In this document: piece by piece, positions 44,098-54,823 of the stretch
Position numbering within the stretch: position 1 is the stretch's first letter
Layout of the letters: each line of letters begins with the position of its first letter
Assembly: GCA_029204225.1 (NCBI GenBank)
Contig: CM055098.1
Location: 4,958,107-5,022,106, forward strand
Source: Diphasiastrum complanatum
Lineage: Eukaryota > Streptophyta > Lycopodiopsida > Lycopodiales > Lycopodiaceae
DNA length: 64,000 nucleotides
Reading direction: 5' to 3'
Program-made: the position numbers and the translations under genes
The notes under the pieces: generated by a model
Databases searched by the model: none
Told to the model about the DNA's origin: nothing
What the model saw: the letters and a program-made list of their open reading frames with translations, nothing else

Positions 44098-45010
44098 TTC
44101 GTCAGGAAAAACAATAAAAATCGGTCAAATCTGTCAAATTTTGGTCAAAAGAAAGCAAAAATCATCATCAGAGCTGATAACTTTTTGCCCTCTATTAGGA
44201 ATCCTTCGCCGAGTTGCAGACACCTTCGGTTCTGATCACGAAACCTTCAGATTGAAGGGCGAAGATTAATTCCCAGCAGATTTGCAAAAACATCAAAAAA
44301 ATCGACAAAAAACACCAAAAAAATCACGAAACCCCTAAAAATACAAAAAAAGAACCTTCGCCCAATTCACTGTGCATAGGTGTGATTTAGATCTATCTAC
44401 TGCCAGGTCGACGAAGAATAATACCAAACATAGAACGTTTTTTAGAAGATCAGTTGTCATATTGCCATATTTTTGCCAAAAAAGTCACTTTTTTGCAAAA
44501 CCTTCATTGAGTTTTCAAAACATTCTATTTATAGGAAAATATTATTTTCGAGTTCGACAAACATTCTTCTTGTCCAGATCATGGAAAATCCTGATTTTTA
44601 CCCTCGCCAAACTGTAGAAACTGTGTTTTTTTGTGTTAAAAACCTTCGTCGGGTTTACCCTAGTTTTATCTGTGTCAGATTTTGCATCTGAGAGTTCGGT
44701 GAAGGTTATTTCCAAAGAAATTGTTAATCAGAGAGTTTTTTTTTCTCAAAATAGCACTGTTGAACCTTCGCCGAGCCAATCTTTGCCTAGGGAACCTTCG
44801 CCAGTACTATTTTTAGGTTCTGATTTTTCAGATCAAGTCTTTGTCAAAATTTGGGTCAAATCTGATACATTCTGATTTGGATTCTGAGAAACTTTTCATT
44901 GATCTGATTCTTGAAAATGTGGAATAGATCTAGCAGATTTGATCAGAGATAGTTTTTGATTGAAAAATCTAGATCCAATCTCGTTGTTTGTTTGATTTGA
45001 ATCTGTGAAG
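44098..45010 (+). repeat. leader with iterated AACCTTCGCCGAG motif
   Basis: The untranslated leader before gag. AACCTTCGCCGAG or close variants lie at about 44204, 44222, 44243, 44353, 44499, 44641, 44763 and 44791, and reverse complements near 44257 and 44699. No primer-binding site with a known tRNA match is visible just after the LTR, so it may be mutated or the LTR edge misplaced. Confidence 0.7.
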
Positions 45011-46344
45011 ATGGCTGTCCCTGGAGCTGTTCCTGGAGGTGCTCCTCAGGAAGTCAATCCAATCATTGTTAGAAGAGCATCTCATTTGGATCTACCCAAA
45101 TACAATGGATTAACGAATCCAGTTAGATTTCTCCAGATCTATGCTAAATCTTGTGAAGTCTATGGCGAGATTTTTCCCCAAGATAAACTTAAGCTTTTTC
45201 CTATGGCCTTAACAGGCGCAGCGCAAGACTGATACTATAATCAAGATGAAACTGAATGTACAGATTGGGGGGTTGTTAAATGAGCCCTTATCACACGGTT
45301 CAAACGCGGAAGTTTATGGAAGACCCTTTCCTACTTTTAAGTAAAACTAAAATGGGAAAGCGGGAGATGGTCGAGATTACATTGAACGGGTGAAACCCTC
45401 AGATTTGAATCCAAACTTGAGCTAATTAACGAAAATGCCATGATTATGTGGTTTTTGTCAGATTTACCCAAAAAGATCAAACGTGAGCTGAAACGCCACA
45501 ATGAGTACGCAATGTTGCTATGGATGATACAATTCGGGAGGACGATGAAGATTCAAATGATGAGCCGAATATCAGTATGTTGTCTTATACAGCAGGGCAG
45601 ACTACTACGACATCGACCACCATTGCATCCACAAATGTCAACGCTACTGTAGAAATGATACTCAACGAGTTCGAGAAACTCGAGAAGAACCAGCAGAAAC
45701 AGATGGAAAAGTTGCAGTCGCAATTTGATGAGAAGATTAAAGCATTGGAAGATTTCCACGAACAAGCGCACAAGGAACCTAAGAAGTTTGTGAAGATTTT
45801 TCCTACCAAGAAAAATGTCTGGTGTTCTATTTGTACAGGAAATCACACAATGAATGAGTGTCCTCAATTGAAAAAACGAATGAAAATTAGTGTATGCCAT
45901 TTGTGTAATTCACCTGATCATGAGACTGTTTTTTGCAACTTCAATCCTCGGATAATTCAGCAACAGTATGCCCAAATGGGATATCGAGAACCACAGTATG
46001 GAGGAAATCCAAAAGCTAGACCTCGACAATCTGCTCTTGGATATCCAGAACGTTTAGCCTTATCTACCCCACCAAAGCACCCCGCTCCTCCTGCCAATCT
46101 GATGGAACCGGAACCATACAGAAGTGCTCAGCAATGGAACTATGGTAATGATCAAGAAGGTGGATCTTCAGAACCATACCCTTACTGGATAAAGACAAAG
46201 AGAAAGTCAAGGATGATTCTACAAGACATAATTCTAGCAAGACATCATTGTCTCAGAAGTCATCACCTCCACGATCAATTCCCGCTAAGAAGGCTAAGCG
46301 AAGATCCAAGACAAGTCCTTTCAAAAAAGAACAAGCAGATGTAG
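45011..46344 (+). pseudogene. gag: Ty3/gypsy gag, broken
   Basis: The ATG at 45011 opens MAVPGAVPGGAPQEV, then a capsid region (HLDLPKYNGL, FPMALTGAAQD) that stops at 45232. Downstream pieces continue in other frames around FLSDLPKKIKRELKRH, and the frame 45520-46344 carries a Lys/Gln-rich coiled-coil stretch. Two CCHC zinc knuckles follow: WCSICTGNHTMNEC (45820-45864) and CHLCNSPDHETVFC (45895-45936). Capsid and nucleocapsid would package the element RNA. The N-terminal half is homologous to the minus-strand gag at 14.4-16.2 kb. At least three frame breaks are present. Confidence 0.85.
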
Positions 46345-49181
46345 TCCAACATGATATGCTCGAGCATTTGAAACATTATACATTGGATGATGTGGTTATC
46401 ATGTTACCTAAAGTACATCGTGAACCTGAAGAACGTGTGCCAGACTCGAAAGATGTTTACGATGGCCCAGTCAGGACACAGCCAATGAATCTTGCTGAAC
46501 CAGGAGAACCAGAAAAGATTGTACAAGTTGGATCACAAATTAATCTTGAACAGTATCAAGCACTCTGCATGTTACTTATGAAGTATCAAGATTGCTTTGC
46601 ATGGACTTATCAAGATTTGAAGGGTATTCCGATGTCAGTTATTGAACATACCATACCTGTAGTACCTGATGCAGTTCCAAAGGTTACAAAATTCTATCGA
46701 TGTAATCCTAATGTTGCGAATCTGATAACGAAAGAACTTCAGAGACTGCTTGACACCAATTTCATTTATGAGATCGAGCATACCGAATGGGTTTCACTAA
46801 TTGTCATTGTTCCTAAGAAGAATGGAAAATTGAGAATCTGTGTGAATCTCAAGGCGTTGAACAAAGTGACGCGGAATGATCACTTTCTGTTACCTTTTAC
46901 TGAAAGCATTTTGGATCGCCTTGCTGGAGCGGAAGCTTATAGTTTTCTGAATGGATTTAGTGGTTACAACCAGGTTAAGATTGCAGATGTCGATTGCCAA
47001 AAAACCGCTTTTGCAACAAAATGAGGCACCTATGCTTACAAAGTAATGTCGTTTGGACTCTGTAATGCACCAAGTTCGTTCCAAAGAGTAATGCAATTTG
47101 CTTTAAAATATTATCTACAGAAATTTCTTGAAATTTACTTGGATAATCTGGGAGTCCGTAGTACAGATATAGACCATCTGGATTGATTGGAGAAAGTATT
47201 TGAAAGATGCCGCAAATATTAAATTTCTCTAAATCCAGAAAACTGCCAGATATGGGTTTCCCACGGAGTTGTGTTTGGGCATGTGATATCGAGACATGGT
47301 ATTGGCACGGATTATTCCAAAATCAAGATTATTGTGAAATTACCACCGCCAACAACGATTCGTGGAGTTTGTGCATTTAGGGATCATGCGAACTACTATC
47401 GAATTTTTATTATCTTCTTTGCGGATTTAGCAAGACCTATATACAAACTGACTATTGTTCATGTTTGGACAATAGAGGCGTTAGAAGCCTTTGAAAAATT
47501 AAAAAAAACATTAAGTTCAGCACCAATCCTACATTCTCCAGATTGGACGATTGAATTTCATGTTCACACGGATGCCTCGAAATATGCCATTGGATCAGTT
47601 TTGACGCAGCCAGGTGACTATAAGAAGGACTATCCTATACGATTTGCAAGCAGACAGCTTATAGATCTTTTTTTTATTCAACAATAGAATGTGAGGCGTT
47701 ATCCATGATTTTTTCTGTTCGGAAATTTCGTCATTACCTCATGGAAACGCACTTTGCATTTTATTCGGATCACTAGCCATTGCTTTATTTGGTAAACAAA
47801 ATGTGCAATACTTGACGTATTGTAAGATGGTTACTATTATTGACTAAGTTTGACTTTTGAATTGTGGTGCGAAAGGGGAAGCAACATTATCTAACCGATT
47901 ACATTTCGCGAATTGATTCCACACCAATTAACACTGAAGTGGATGATGAATTACCAGATTTTGCATTGTTCTATGTAGAAGCAGTACCTGAGTGGGCAGC
48001 AGATATTGTTGAGTATCTGATGCTAGGACAACCAAATGACTCCTTGACAGAAGTACTAAAGAGACAATTGATTCATAAGGCTCAACCTTATCAATTGATT
48101 GCAGGACAATTGTATCGTCGTGGATCAGACAATATTCTACGTAGATGTGTTTTACCACATGACGTACCAGATTTAATCATGTTTTCACATGATGGCATGG
48201 GCTGAGGACATCTCTCTACAGATATTATTGTTCGCAAACTTTTGCAATCAGGTTGTTGGTGGCCTACACTTCATAAGGACACAGAATATTATATTCAGAC
48301 ATGTGATGTTTGTCAGCGAGCATGATGGCCTACCAGACAGAACTATGAACTCTTGCATCCGATTTTATCGCAAGCACCATTTGAAAAATGGGGACTAGAT
48401 TATGTTGGTCCTATTCATCCTGCTACGCAAGGATCTCATGCCTGATACATTATTGTAGCAACTGATTATATGACTAAGTGAGTTGAAGCCAAAGCTGTCA
48501 AAGTTGCTGATGCAAAATCTACGGCCAAATTTCTCTATGAAAATATTATAATCAGATTTGGATGTCCGATCAAGATTGTCAGTGACCGGGGTACACACTT
48601 TGTTAATCAAACAATAAAGTGTTTACTGGCTCTGCATTATTATGACGAAGACAGTTGAAGCAAGTCGGTCTGATTGGGAGCATAAATTGTATGCAGCTTT
48701 ATGGACATTCAGAACCGCTTACAAAAATAGTACAAATCAGACCCCATTTCAACTGGTTTATGGTCAAGATGTTGTCATGCCAATTGAATTTTTAATCCCA
48801 TCTTTACGCATAGCGGCAACAGATTGGTTAAATAATGATAAGTCTTTACAACTACGTCATGAAACGTTGCACAAATTATGTGAAACACGATTGATGGCAG
48901 TTCACACGTTAGCAGCAGAGAAAGCCCGCCGTAAGGCATGGCACGATCGTCGATTGCACAAAAAAGATCTGAAAGCAGAAGATCTTGCATTGATGTACAA
49001 AACTAAGCTTATCAATGGAAAATTGAAGTTTACCGGTGAAGGCCCGTATAAAGTGAAGGAAATCTTGAACTATGGCGTAGTAATTCTTGAGCACGTGGAT
49101 GGAAAACGATTTGATACTCCAGTGAATGGCAGCCGATTACGCAAGTTTTGGCAGCCTGCTCCGCCAGTTCAGCAAGCTTGA
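46248..49181 (+). pseudogene. pol: Ty3/gypsy pol, inactive, no protease domain
   Basis: It overlaps the gag end in another frame. After a Lys-rich start there is no protease D-S/T-G motif; only ~110 codons separate the start from RT. RT: VIVPKKNGKLRICVNLKALN, FLNGFSGYNQV, then the catalytic site reads YLDN (47136-47147) where YxDD is normal. RNase H: FHVHTDASKYAIGSVLTQ (~47560-47610). Integrase: HHCC finger (FSHDGMG to CDVCQRA, ~48180-48325), first Asp in GLDYVGP (48398), second in VSDRGTHF (48584), then a deletion near 48625-48645 that removes the segment bearing the catalytic Glu. The C-terminal part 48642-49181 is open and ends with a GPYKV module. Many stops are present. Confidence 0.88.
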
Positions 49182-49978
49182 TCTCAAAGATTCTCATTTT
49201 TATTTGATTTTCAAATTTTTTGTTTTCAATATTTAATTGTTGAGTTTTTTGGAAAAGATAGTAAAAAAAAAAAATGAGAAAAGACTGATGAGCAGAAGTC
49301 AGAAAAGTCATCAGCATGGAAAAGAGGAAAGAAAGTATTTTTTGAAAAATGACTTAAAACATCATTGTTTTGGTTAGATGTGGCCTATATAGTATCACAA
49401 ACCTTCGTTGAGCTCTCAGACTGTACATTCACTCCAAATATGTCTATATTGACGTGGGCGAAGGTTCTTGTTCAGAAAAAATCCAATTTTTGAGCTAGGC
49501 GAATGATCAGCAATATGCCATTTTGGGAACCTTTGTCGAGCACCTTACCCTCATTATGGACCTTTGCTAACATTCTAGATGGTCTTAAAATGTCAAAATT
49601 AGGTTGGCCATAGCTTCATAACTTGGAAAATGCATTTATGACAGTACTTGGGCGAAGGACCCTCCTGGGCGAAGGTTCATCCTTCGCCAACCTTGGAAAA
49701 CGTTTGTCGGATAGGTTCAGAGCGTCAGAAACCTTCGCCGAGATTTTGTTGGCCTATTTTCACAGTATTGTACATGCCTGCAAATTTTTGTTCAGAACTG
49801 TTCAGCCAAACTAGTATTCACCCTCCAAATTCACCTATAAGTTGGCTAAATTCGATTCATTCCTCACTTGTGCTAGCGAAGCTCTTGCCAATTTTTTCAA
49901 TGACCAAAGCCTTCCAGACTTCTAAACTACTTTCTGATATACTTTCGCGCGTCTTACTTTTCATTTCTGATCATCATG
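49182..49978 (+). repeat. post-pol non-coding segment with leader-type motifs
   Basis: It contains a second cluster of the leader motif: AACCTTCGTTGAG (49400), GGGCGAAGGTTC (49456, 49667), AACCTTTGTCGAG (49528), GGGCGAAGGACC (49650), CCTTCGCC (49681) and AACCTTCGCCGAG (49730). The 49667-49688 pair forms a small hairpin. It resembles a second leader placed in front of the downstream ORF. Confidence 0.65.
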
Positions 49979-52600
49979 TCTTCTACTGATACATCCCAAT
50001 TGCCTCGCTATACTATCCATCGTGATGTCCCATCTGTGACGGATATCATGATACTTCCTAGCACAAGCATGGTCACTTAGTGGATGACCCTTGCGGAGCC
50101 TCTGCTTACTGCAATGGGTATTCATGAGAGAGCCTTTTCTGGGAGAATCAATATGGATTTCATCACTTTTGCCTTCAGTACGTGGAACGAAGAGAAATCC
50201 AAATTTTACATCACCTTTTAGAGAGCCACACACAAGCTGCGCGTGACTGAGGCCGCCCTTGCTGCCATAGGTATAGCGTCTAGTACCCAAGCCTCACTGA
50301 ACCATAAGCAAGCCAAACAGGCTATTGAGCCTTACATCGACCTAACCAATGATTTGCATTGGACCAATGATGGACATCTCCTCAATGCCTTCCATACACG
50401 TTGTTGCCTAGCTTCTAAATAACTTCCTGATGGTTGGCAATCTCAGGAAAGACCGCATCACTTCTCAGATCCTACATTGGATAGTCGAGTCCTATGCCAA
50501 GATAGCTAAAGCCCTTCTTGAACCATATAACTGGTTCACGACTATTTTTGGTGAGCTCAAACGAGCTGTTAAGAGCAATACCAAGCAATAGTTCGCAGTT
50601 GGCTCCTTGTTGTCTATTCTAGCGGCCTCCCACCTTGAAAACAAAATCCATGGCTTCCACCTGGATTTTGTGCTTTCGATTTATGAAGAAGCACCGGTCG
50701 AGTCATCCCACCATGCCTCTAGTTCACATAGTCGACGTCGTCCACGCAGCGAGATCGTCATTCCTGGCTCGCCTTCCGCGTCACAACGTCGTACTAGGCA
50801 TACATCATCAGTTGCGCTTCCACCCCATGCTGATACTCGCACTGAACTTCCTATTCCTCCTACCTCTGATGCTTCTCTCGCCTCTGTTTCCACTCAAGGA
50901 CAGTCTGTGACTATTGGGGCTACCATTCCCATCACAGCTGCCCAGGCTGCCTCACCCCCGCACACCGAAGTCATCTCACCAAACACACAATACTTTATGG
51001 ATATGTTCGATGATTCCGACCCCCTTATGGCCTCTGAAGTTTTTGAAATGCCCCAGAGCCCTGCGCCCTTTGAACTCCAATCCCCTGGAAGAGGATTCGA
51101 ACAATTCCATGACACTACTGTTGATGTTGAAGATTCATGCCAACAACCTCAAGATGAAGCCGCACCAGCCACACTTCGGGTCGACCAAGCTGTGAAATCA
51201 CCGAAGCAGTTCGACGCCACAATGCATGAGGGCTTTGAAGAGGAAGATGTTTTTTACGAAGAAGAAGTACAGGCACCTATCTTATGCCAACCAAATACGG
51301 TACTATCAGGTCCTTCTGCTATTGTCGCCTCCACGACAGTAGATTCTGGTGATGCTCTTGATTTGGTCTCAAGCCTTGCGCAAGTGATCCAGTCTATGCT
51401 TGACAAGAAAAAATAAATGGAGCAGAGAATTTCAGACATGGGATCAGAAAACACTCTCATCAACCAGAAGATAGTTCAGTTGGATCGAGAATTGAAGGTC
51501 GCCAAGCAACATGAAGAAAAAACTGAAGCTGAAAAGAAGATGGCACAGCAACATGCTGATCACCTCGAAGGATACGTCAGCTCCCTACAGAATGCCCTGA
51601 CAACCGCACAAGATCAGGTGGACAAGGTCGTGCAGGATGCAAAGCAACAAGTGCAGCTGCTACAAGGTCAATTGCAGATGGCGGAGCAAGATCGCATGCG
51701 GCTCCAAGGTGAATTGGATGCGACCACCCTTGAGCGTGATGCGTATCCAGATCATTCGGTCACTCTAACGGAGATTGCATATTTGTTCAAGAAAGTGGAA
51801 ACGTACAAAGTGGCCCTTCAGAGATTCCAAGGTCGCTTTGACAGGTTCAATGGAGCAGTTTCAACTGAGTTGGCAAAGGCTAAAGCAACTATCAGTGCCT
51901 ATTAAAAAATAGTCGCTCAGGTGTTGAAAGCCGGACCACAAATCCCTGTACCGGTCATGCCGCAATTCTTCCCTCTGCACCAAACTGCAGTACCAATGGA
52001 TACAGCTAAATTCGGACACGGACCAGGGGGGAGCTCCAGAAATAGAAGAACAATCGCCAGTACTACAGGCAGTGCAACCGGGTCCATCCTCATCCAGGAC
52101 CACAGCGTTATTTAGAAGGCCCATCAGCGTCGAGGACCAGATCCAAAGTTTCTTATCGCAACATCCGAATGAGTCCTCGCATGGTGGTTGGGTCCTTAAG
52201 TTCAACACCTCGGAAATAGAGGTCGACAAAGAAGTGGACAAAATACTCGCATTGGGAGAGCAGTCGGCATGGAGGATTACCATTTTTGAGAAAACTTCGG
52301 CATCTATCAGGAGTTATGTGTCCAGCCCTTGCCAATTGCGGGTGGATCTCTATTATGTGCCAATGCCGAGAAGGAATAAATGGAAGGATTTGGGATTGGC
52401 TATGGACAAGATCACAATCCATACGCCCAATTGCCCAATCATCCATCAGGCCTACAACTGGACAATATCAATGGATTTCCACCGGGCCTTACAAGCGTAC
52501 CAGCGGGAGTATATCCACTCTCCCAATCCGACAGTGTGACAATCGGCACTGTTTGCAAAAGATCTAACTTTGTTGGCATCAGTGGCATCCAAATGGGATG
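49979..52600 (+). pseudogene. extra ORF downstream of pol, with coiled coil
   Basis: The region starts at an ATG (49979, MSSTDTSQLPRYTIHRD) that follows the second motif cluster and continues with several stops. After a frame change it runs from 50607 to 51416 (Ser/Pro-rich, then acidic), one stop, then 51417-51905, which is strongly helical with heptad character (LDRELKVAKQHEEKTEAEKK; AQDQVDKVVQDAKQQVQLLQ). The same frame continues, broken, to a Pro/Asn/Gly-rich tail (52380-52600, GLQLDNINGFPPG). Known plant gypsy elements can carry an env-like or additional ORF here. I see no signal peptide, furin-like site or transmembrane segment, so an envelope role is not supported. The function is unknown. 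Confidence 0.6.
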
Positions 52601-52922
52601 ATTGTCTTCCTCCTCTAACATTCAATCCAAATAAGCCGATGGCCTCAGAGAATATCAAGGATCGGTTGCCGGTTGCTCATCTATATTTTTGTGCAACAAT
52701 GATGGGAGGCTCCTGGGAATCTCGCTTCACATCATGGACGACCTCCAAGTTGATTGTAGGAGCCCAGCCACATAATTTGAATTTTAATACTGCCCGTCTC
52801 GACTTTATGGAGAAGGTGCAGTACCATTTAATAAAGATTCATCGCGAAGCTAATAAAAGTCCCCAATAACTGCATCTCGCAGGTGTCATGGGACCGCCAC
52901 CAGTTTTGGTGGGGGATACTGC
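52601..52922 (+). other. element 3' end: coding-like tail and polypurine tract
   Basis: A 99-codon frame (52570-52869) may be the last part of the extra ORF or a separate remnant; no family is recognised. The G-rich tract TTTTGGTGGGGGATACTGC (52904-52922) directly precedes the 3' LTR and is the likely plus-strand primer. Confidence 0.5.
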
Positions 52923-53566
52923 TGGAGGGTTTGCGGATCCCAAGGCAACCCTACCCCTAGTAAATAAGTGAGAGGGATTTGGCACCCTACGTGTGTAAGT
53001 CCAACTCGATGATCACATAGAGATTTGATTAATTAGAAAGTCAATAAAATGTTGCAAGGCCTAAATGTCAAGTTAGTGGATAAAGTTGGGTTTCCCTCCA
53101 ATTTGGATGGTTTCCACTCTTTTTTTAATTTGAATAATTAGGGAGGCAGAAACGGACCAATAGGATTCAGAGGTCAGAGTCTTCCTCTCTACTATAAAAA
53201 GGGACCAACTCGGGTTCCTACACATGTTCATTTCCTCATTTCAATAAAGCAGATTGGTTCTCTTGTGAAATGGATTGATGAATGTCCTTGCTCTCTATCA
53301 CTTTTCCTCCATCTCTCATGTTTATTTGTGTTTTGCTAATTTTTGGATCTGATTTTTATTAGGATTGCATGTTATTATATTTTTTATGAGGGAGAAAGGG
53401 AGAGAGAGAAAGAGTAAGCTATCTTTGTTGTGAATCTAGTGTTAGTGGATGTAGTGTTAATGTTTAGGGTTAATGGATGTTAAAGTCAGATGTGGATCTT
53501 CATTCATGCTGAAATATGAACTATATTATCGCTCTCATGGGAACGAATCTACGCGTGACAACTAAT
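52923..53566 (+). repeat. 3' LTR of the 43.4-kb element
   Basis: Starts TGGAGGGTTTGCGG, with the TATA box TATAAAAAG at ~53194. Homologous end to end with 43425-44097, but lacks ~30 bases after CAATAAAA near 53050. Followed by TTTGT (53567-53571). Confidence 0.88.
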
Positions 53567-54215
53567 TTTGTCTCTTTGATGCTAGATTGACTAGATCTTG
53601 GTTTGAGGTTAGGCAAGGAAAGAAACCCACTACAAGGCTGTAGTAAGGGTCCTTCCACTTGGACCAGTCCCGGGGGCAAAACCGACATGGTAATCATCCC
53701 CAAGGATCAACTTTATTAAATTTGGAAGAGGTTACATTCATACAATACATAAACTGATTGGTCTCCGGGCCACCAACACGTGTTGGGCATTGTGTCTGAC
53801 TCGCGCTGGTAGAGGGAGCTGAGACCTGGCGACTGGATTCCTGGCGCTAGTTGAGCTGCCCAAGTTTCTGTCTGCCGGACTCCCTCTATAGTTCTGGTGT
53901 GATTCGGCTTGTCCCCTCTGTCCTGGAATATAGTGCTTTCTGGTAAAACACACTTTTTTGGACTTGCTTTTTATTTTGCTGATTAAGCCTGGCAAACATG
54001 ACAGAATCAGCTGGCTCACCGTAGGTCGAAGGCTCAGTTCTTGACTTTCTAACTTGCTATGGAACCTTAGGGAGCATCACCCAACTGTTTATCCAGTTCT
54101 GCGGATTTTCTCGTGTTTTTTACACAGTCTACAGAATTACAAGTGTTTTTACAAGTTCTGCAGAAAGATATGGAGTTTAACAATAGTGTCGGGTTTTCTC
54201 TCTCTACAAAACCCG
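53567..54215. other. spacer, nothing recognised
   Basis: The minus-strand frame 53738-54019 has no recognisable motif. Parts are GC-richer than the surroundings (GGACCAGTCCCGGGGGC at ~53662), but no RNA gene or promoter could be assigned. Confidence 0.35.
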
Positions 54216-54390
54216 ACAGTGTCACCTTTTTCGCATTTTTTGACTGTCAGGAATTACGTGTAAAAATGCAGTGTCATCTTTTTCGCTTGTCAAGAATTAC
54301 GTGTAAAAATACAGTGTCGTCTTTTTCGCATTTTTTGCCTATCAGGAATTACAAGTAAAAATGCAGTGTCACATTTTTTGCCTGTGGCAG
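54216..54390. repeat. ~50-bp minisatellite
   Basis: Four degenerate units begin CAGTGTCACCTTTTTCGC or variants at about 54217, 54269, 54312 and 54364. Each is followed by a CAGGAATTACGTGTAAAAAT-like half, except the last, which breaks off. Confidence 0.75.
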
Positions 54391-54811
54391 TTTACGTTCA
54401 TTATGCAGAGTGACAGTTTATGTTCATTTATGAAGACAAACTGTTTACGGCCAAGTGTCATCGCTTATCAGCAAGCAACTTTTGAGAAGAACTAGATGAA
54501 TACCAGCAGACTCTAGCCAACTGGCAGTCGCATTCGACGACCTAATTACTTAGTATAGATCAGCTTCTGTTTGTACAATGCATTGATCATCATTTTTGGT
54601 TTGATCTCTGTCATCTATCCGTATTGTACTTATTTTCACACATGTGAATCAAATTTGGACATAAAACACTTTGTTTAGATTGCTCTTGCTTACATACATT
54701 GTGTCAATTGTAGGTGCCACTTTTGATGGAAATGGAGATAGTAATGCAATCAGTCATTCTTGTGGATTGAATGAATCCAATTATGGTCTTATATGTCTTC
54801 AATTTTTATAA
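54391..54811. other. spacer, possible copia LTR
   Basis: AT-rich. If the site at 54812 is a primer-binding site, this would be the 3' part of a plus-strand copia-type LTR, but no start or partner LTR was found. Confidence 0.3.
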
Positions 54812-54823
54812 GGTATCATAGCC
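54812..54823 (+). promoter_or_regulatory. possible copia primer-binding site
   Basis: GGTATCATAGCC is close to GGTATCAGAGCC, the complement of plant initiator tRNA-Met, and is followed by AAGTGCAAGAG in the usual copia style. There are two weaknesses: one mismatch and no LTR pair. Confidence 0.35.

Larger units (their letters stand above)
43425..53566 (+). mobile_element. nearly complete Ty3/gypsy retrotransposon with extra ORF
   Basis: A 10.1-kb plus-strand element: LTR (43425-44097), motif-rich leader, gag, pol (RT, RNase H, integrase), a ~3-kb extra coding region, polypurine tract, LTR (52923-53566). It is flanked by a likely 5-bp target duplication TTTGT (43420-43424 and 53567-53571). 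By eye the LTRs differ at about 6% of sites plus a ~30-bp deletion in the right one, so the insertion is old. RT signatures (FSGYNQV, SFGLCNAPSSFQRVM) and the ORF after pol suggest the Tat/Athila/Ogre side of plant gypsy elements. All catalytic centres inspected are damaged; it is inactive by itself. Confidence 0.88.

Noticed and set aside
50607-51416. Retroviral-type envelope gene at the position after pol
   Set aside because: The position fits, but no signal peptide, transmembrane segment or cleavage site is visible. A coiled coil alone is not enough.
53738-54019. Minus-strand 93-codon gene
   Set aside because: No motif, start context or conservation is visible; it is probably a chance frame in GC-richer DNA.
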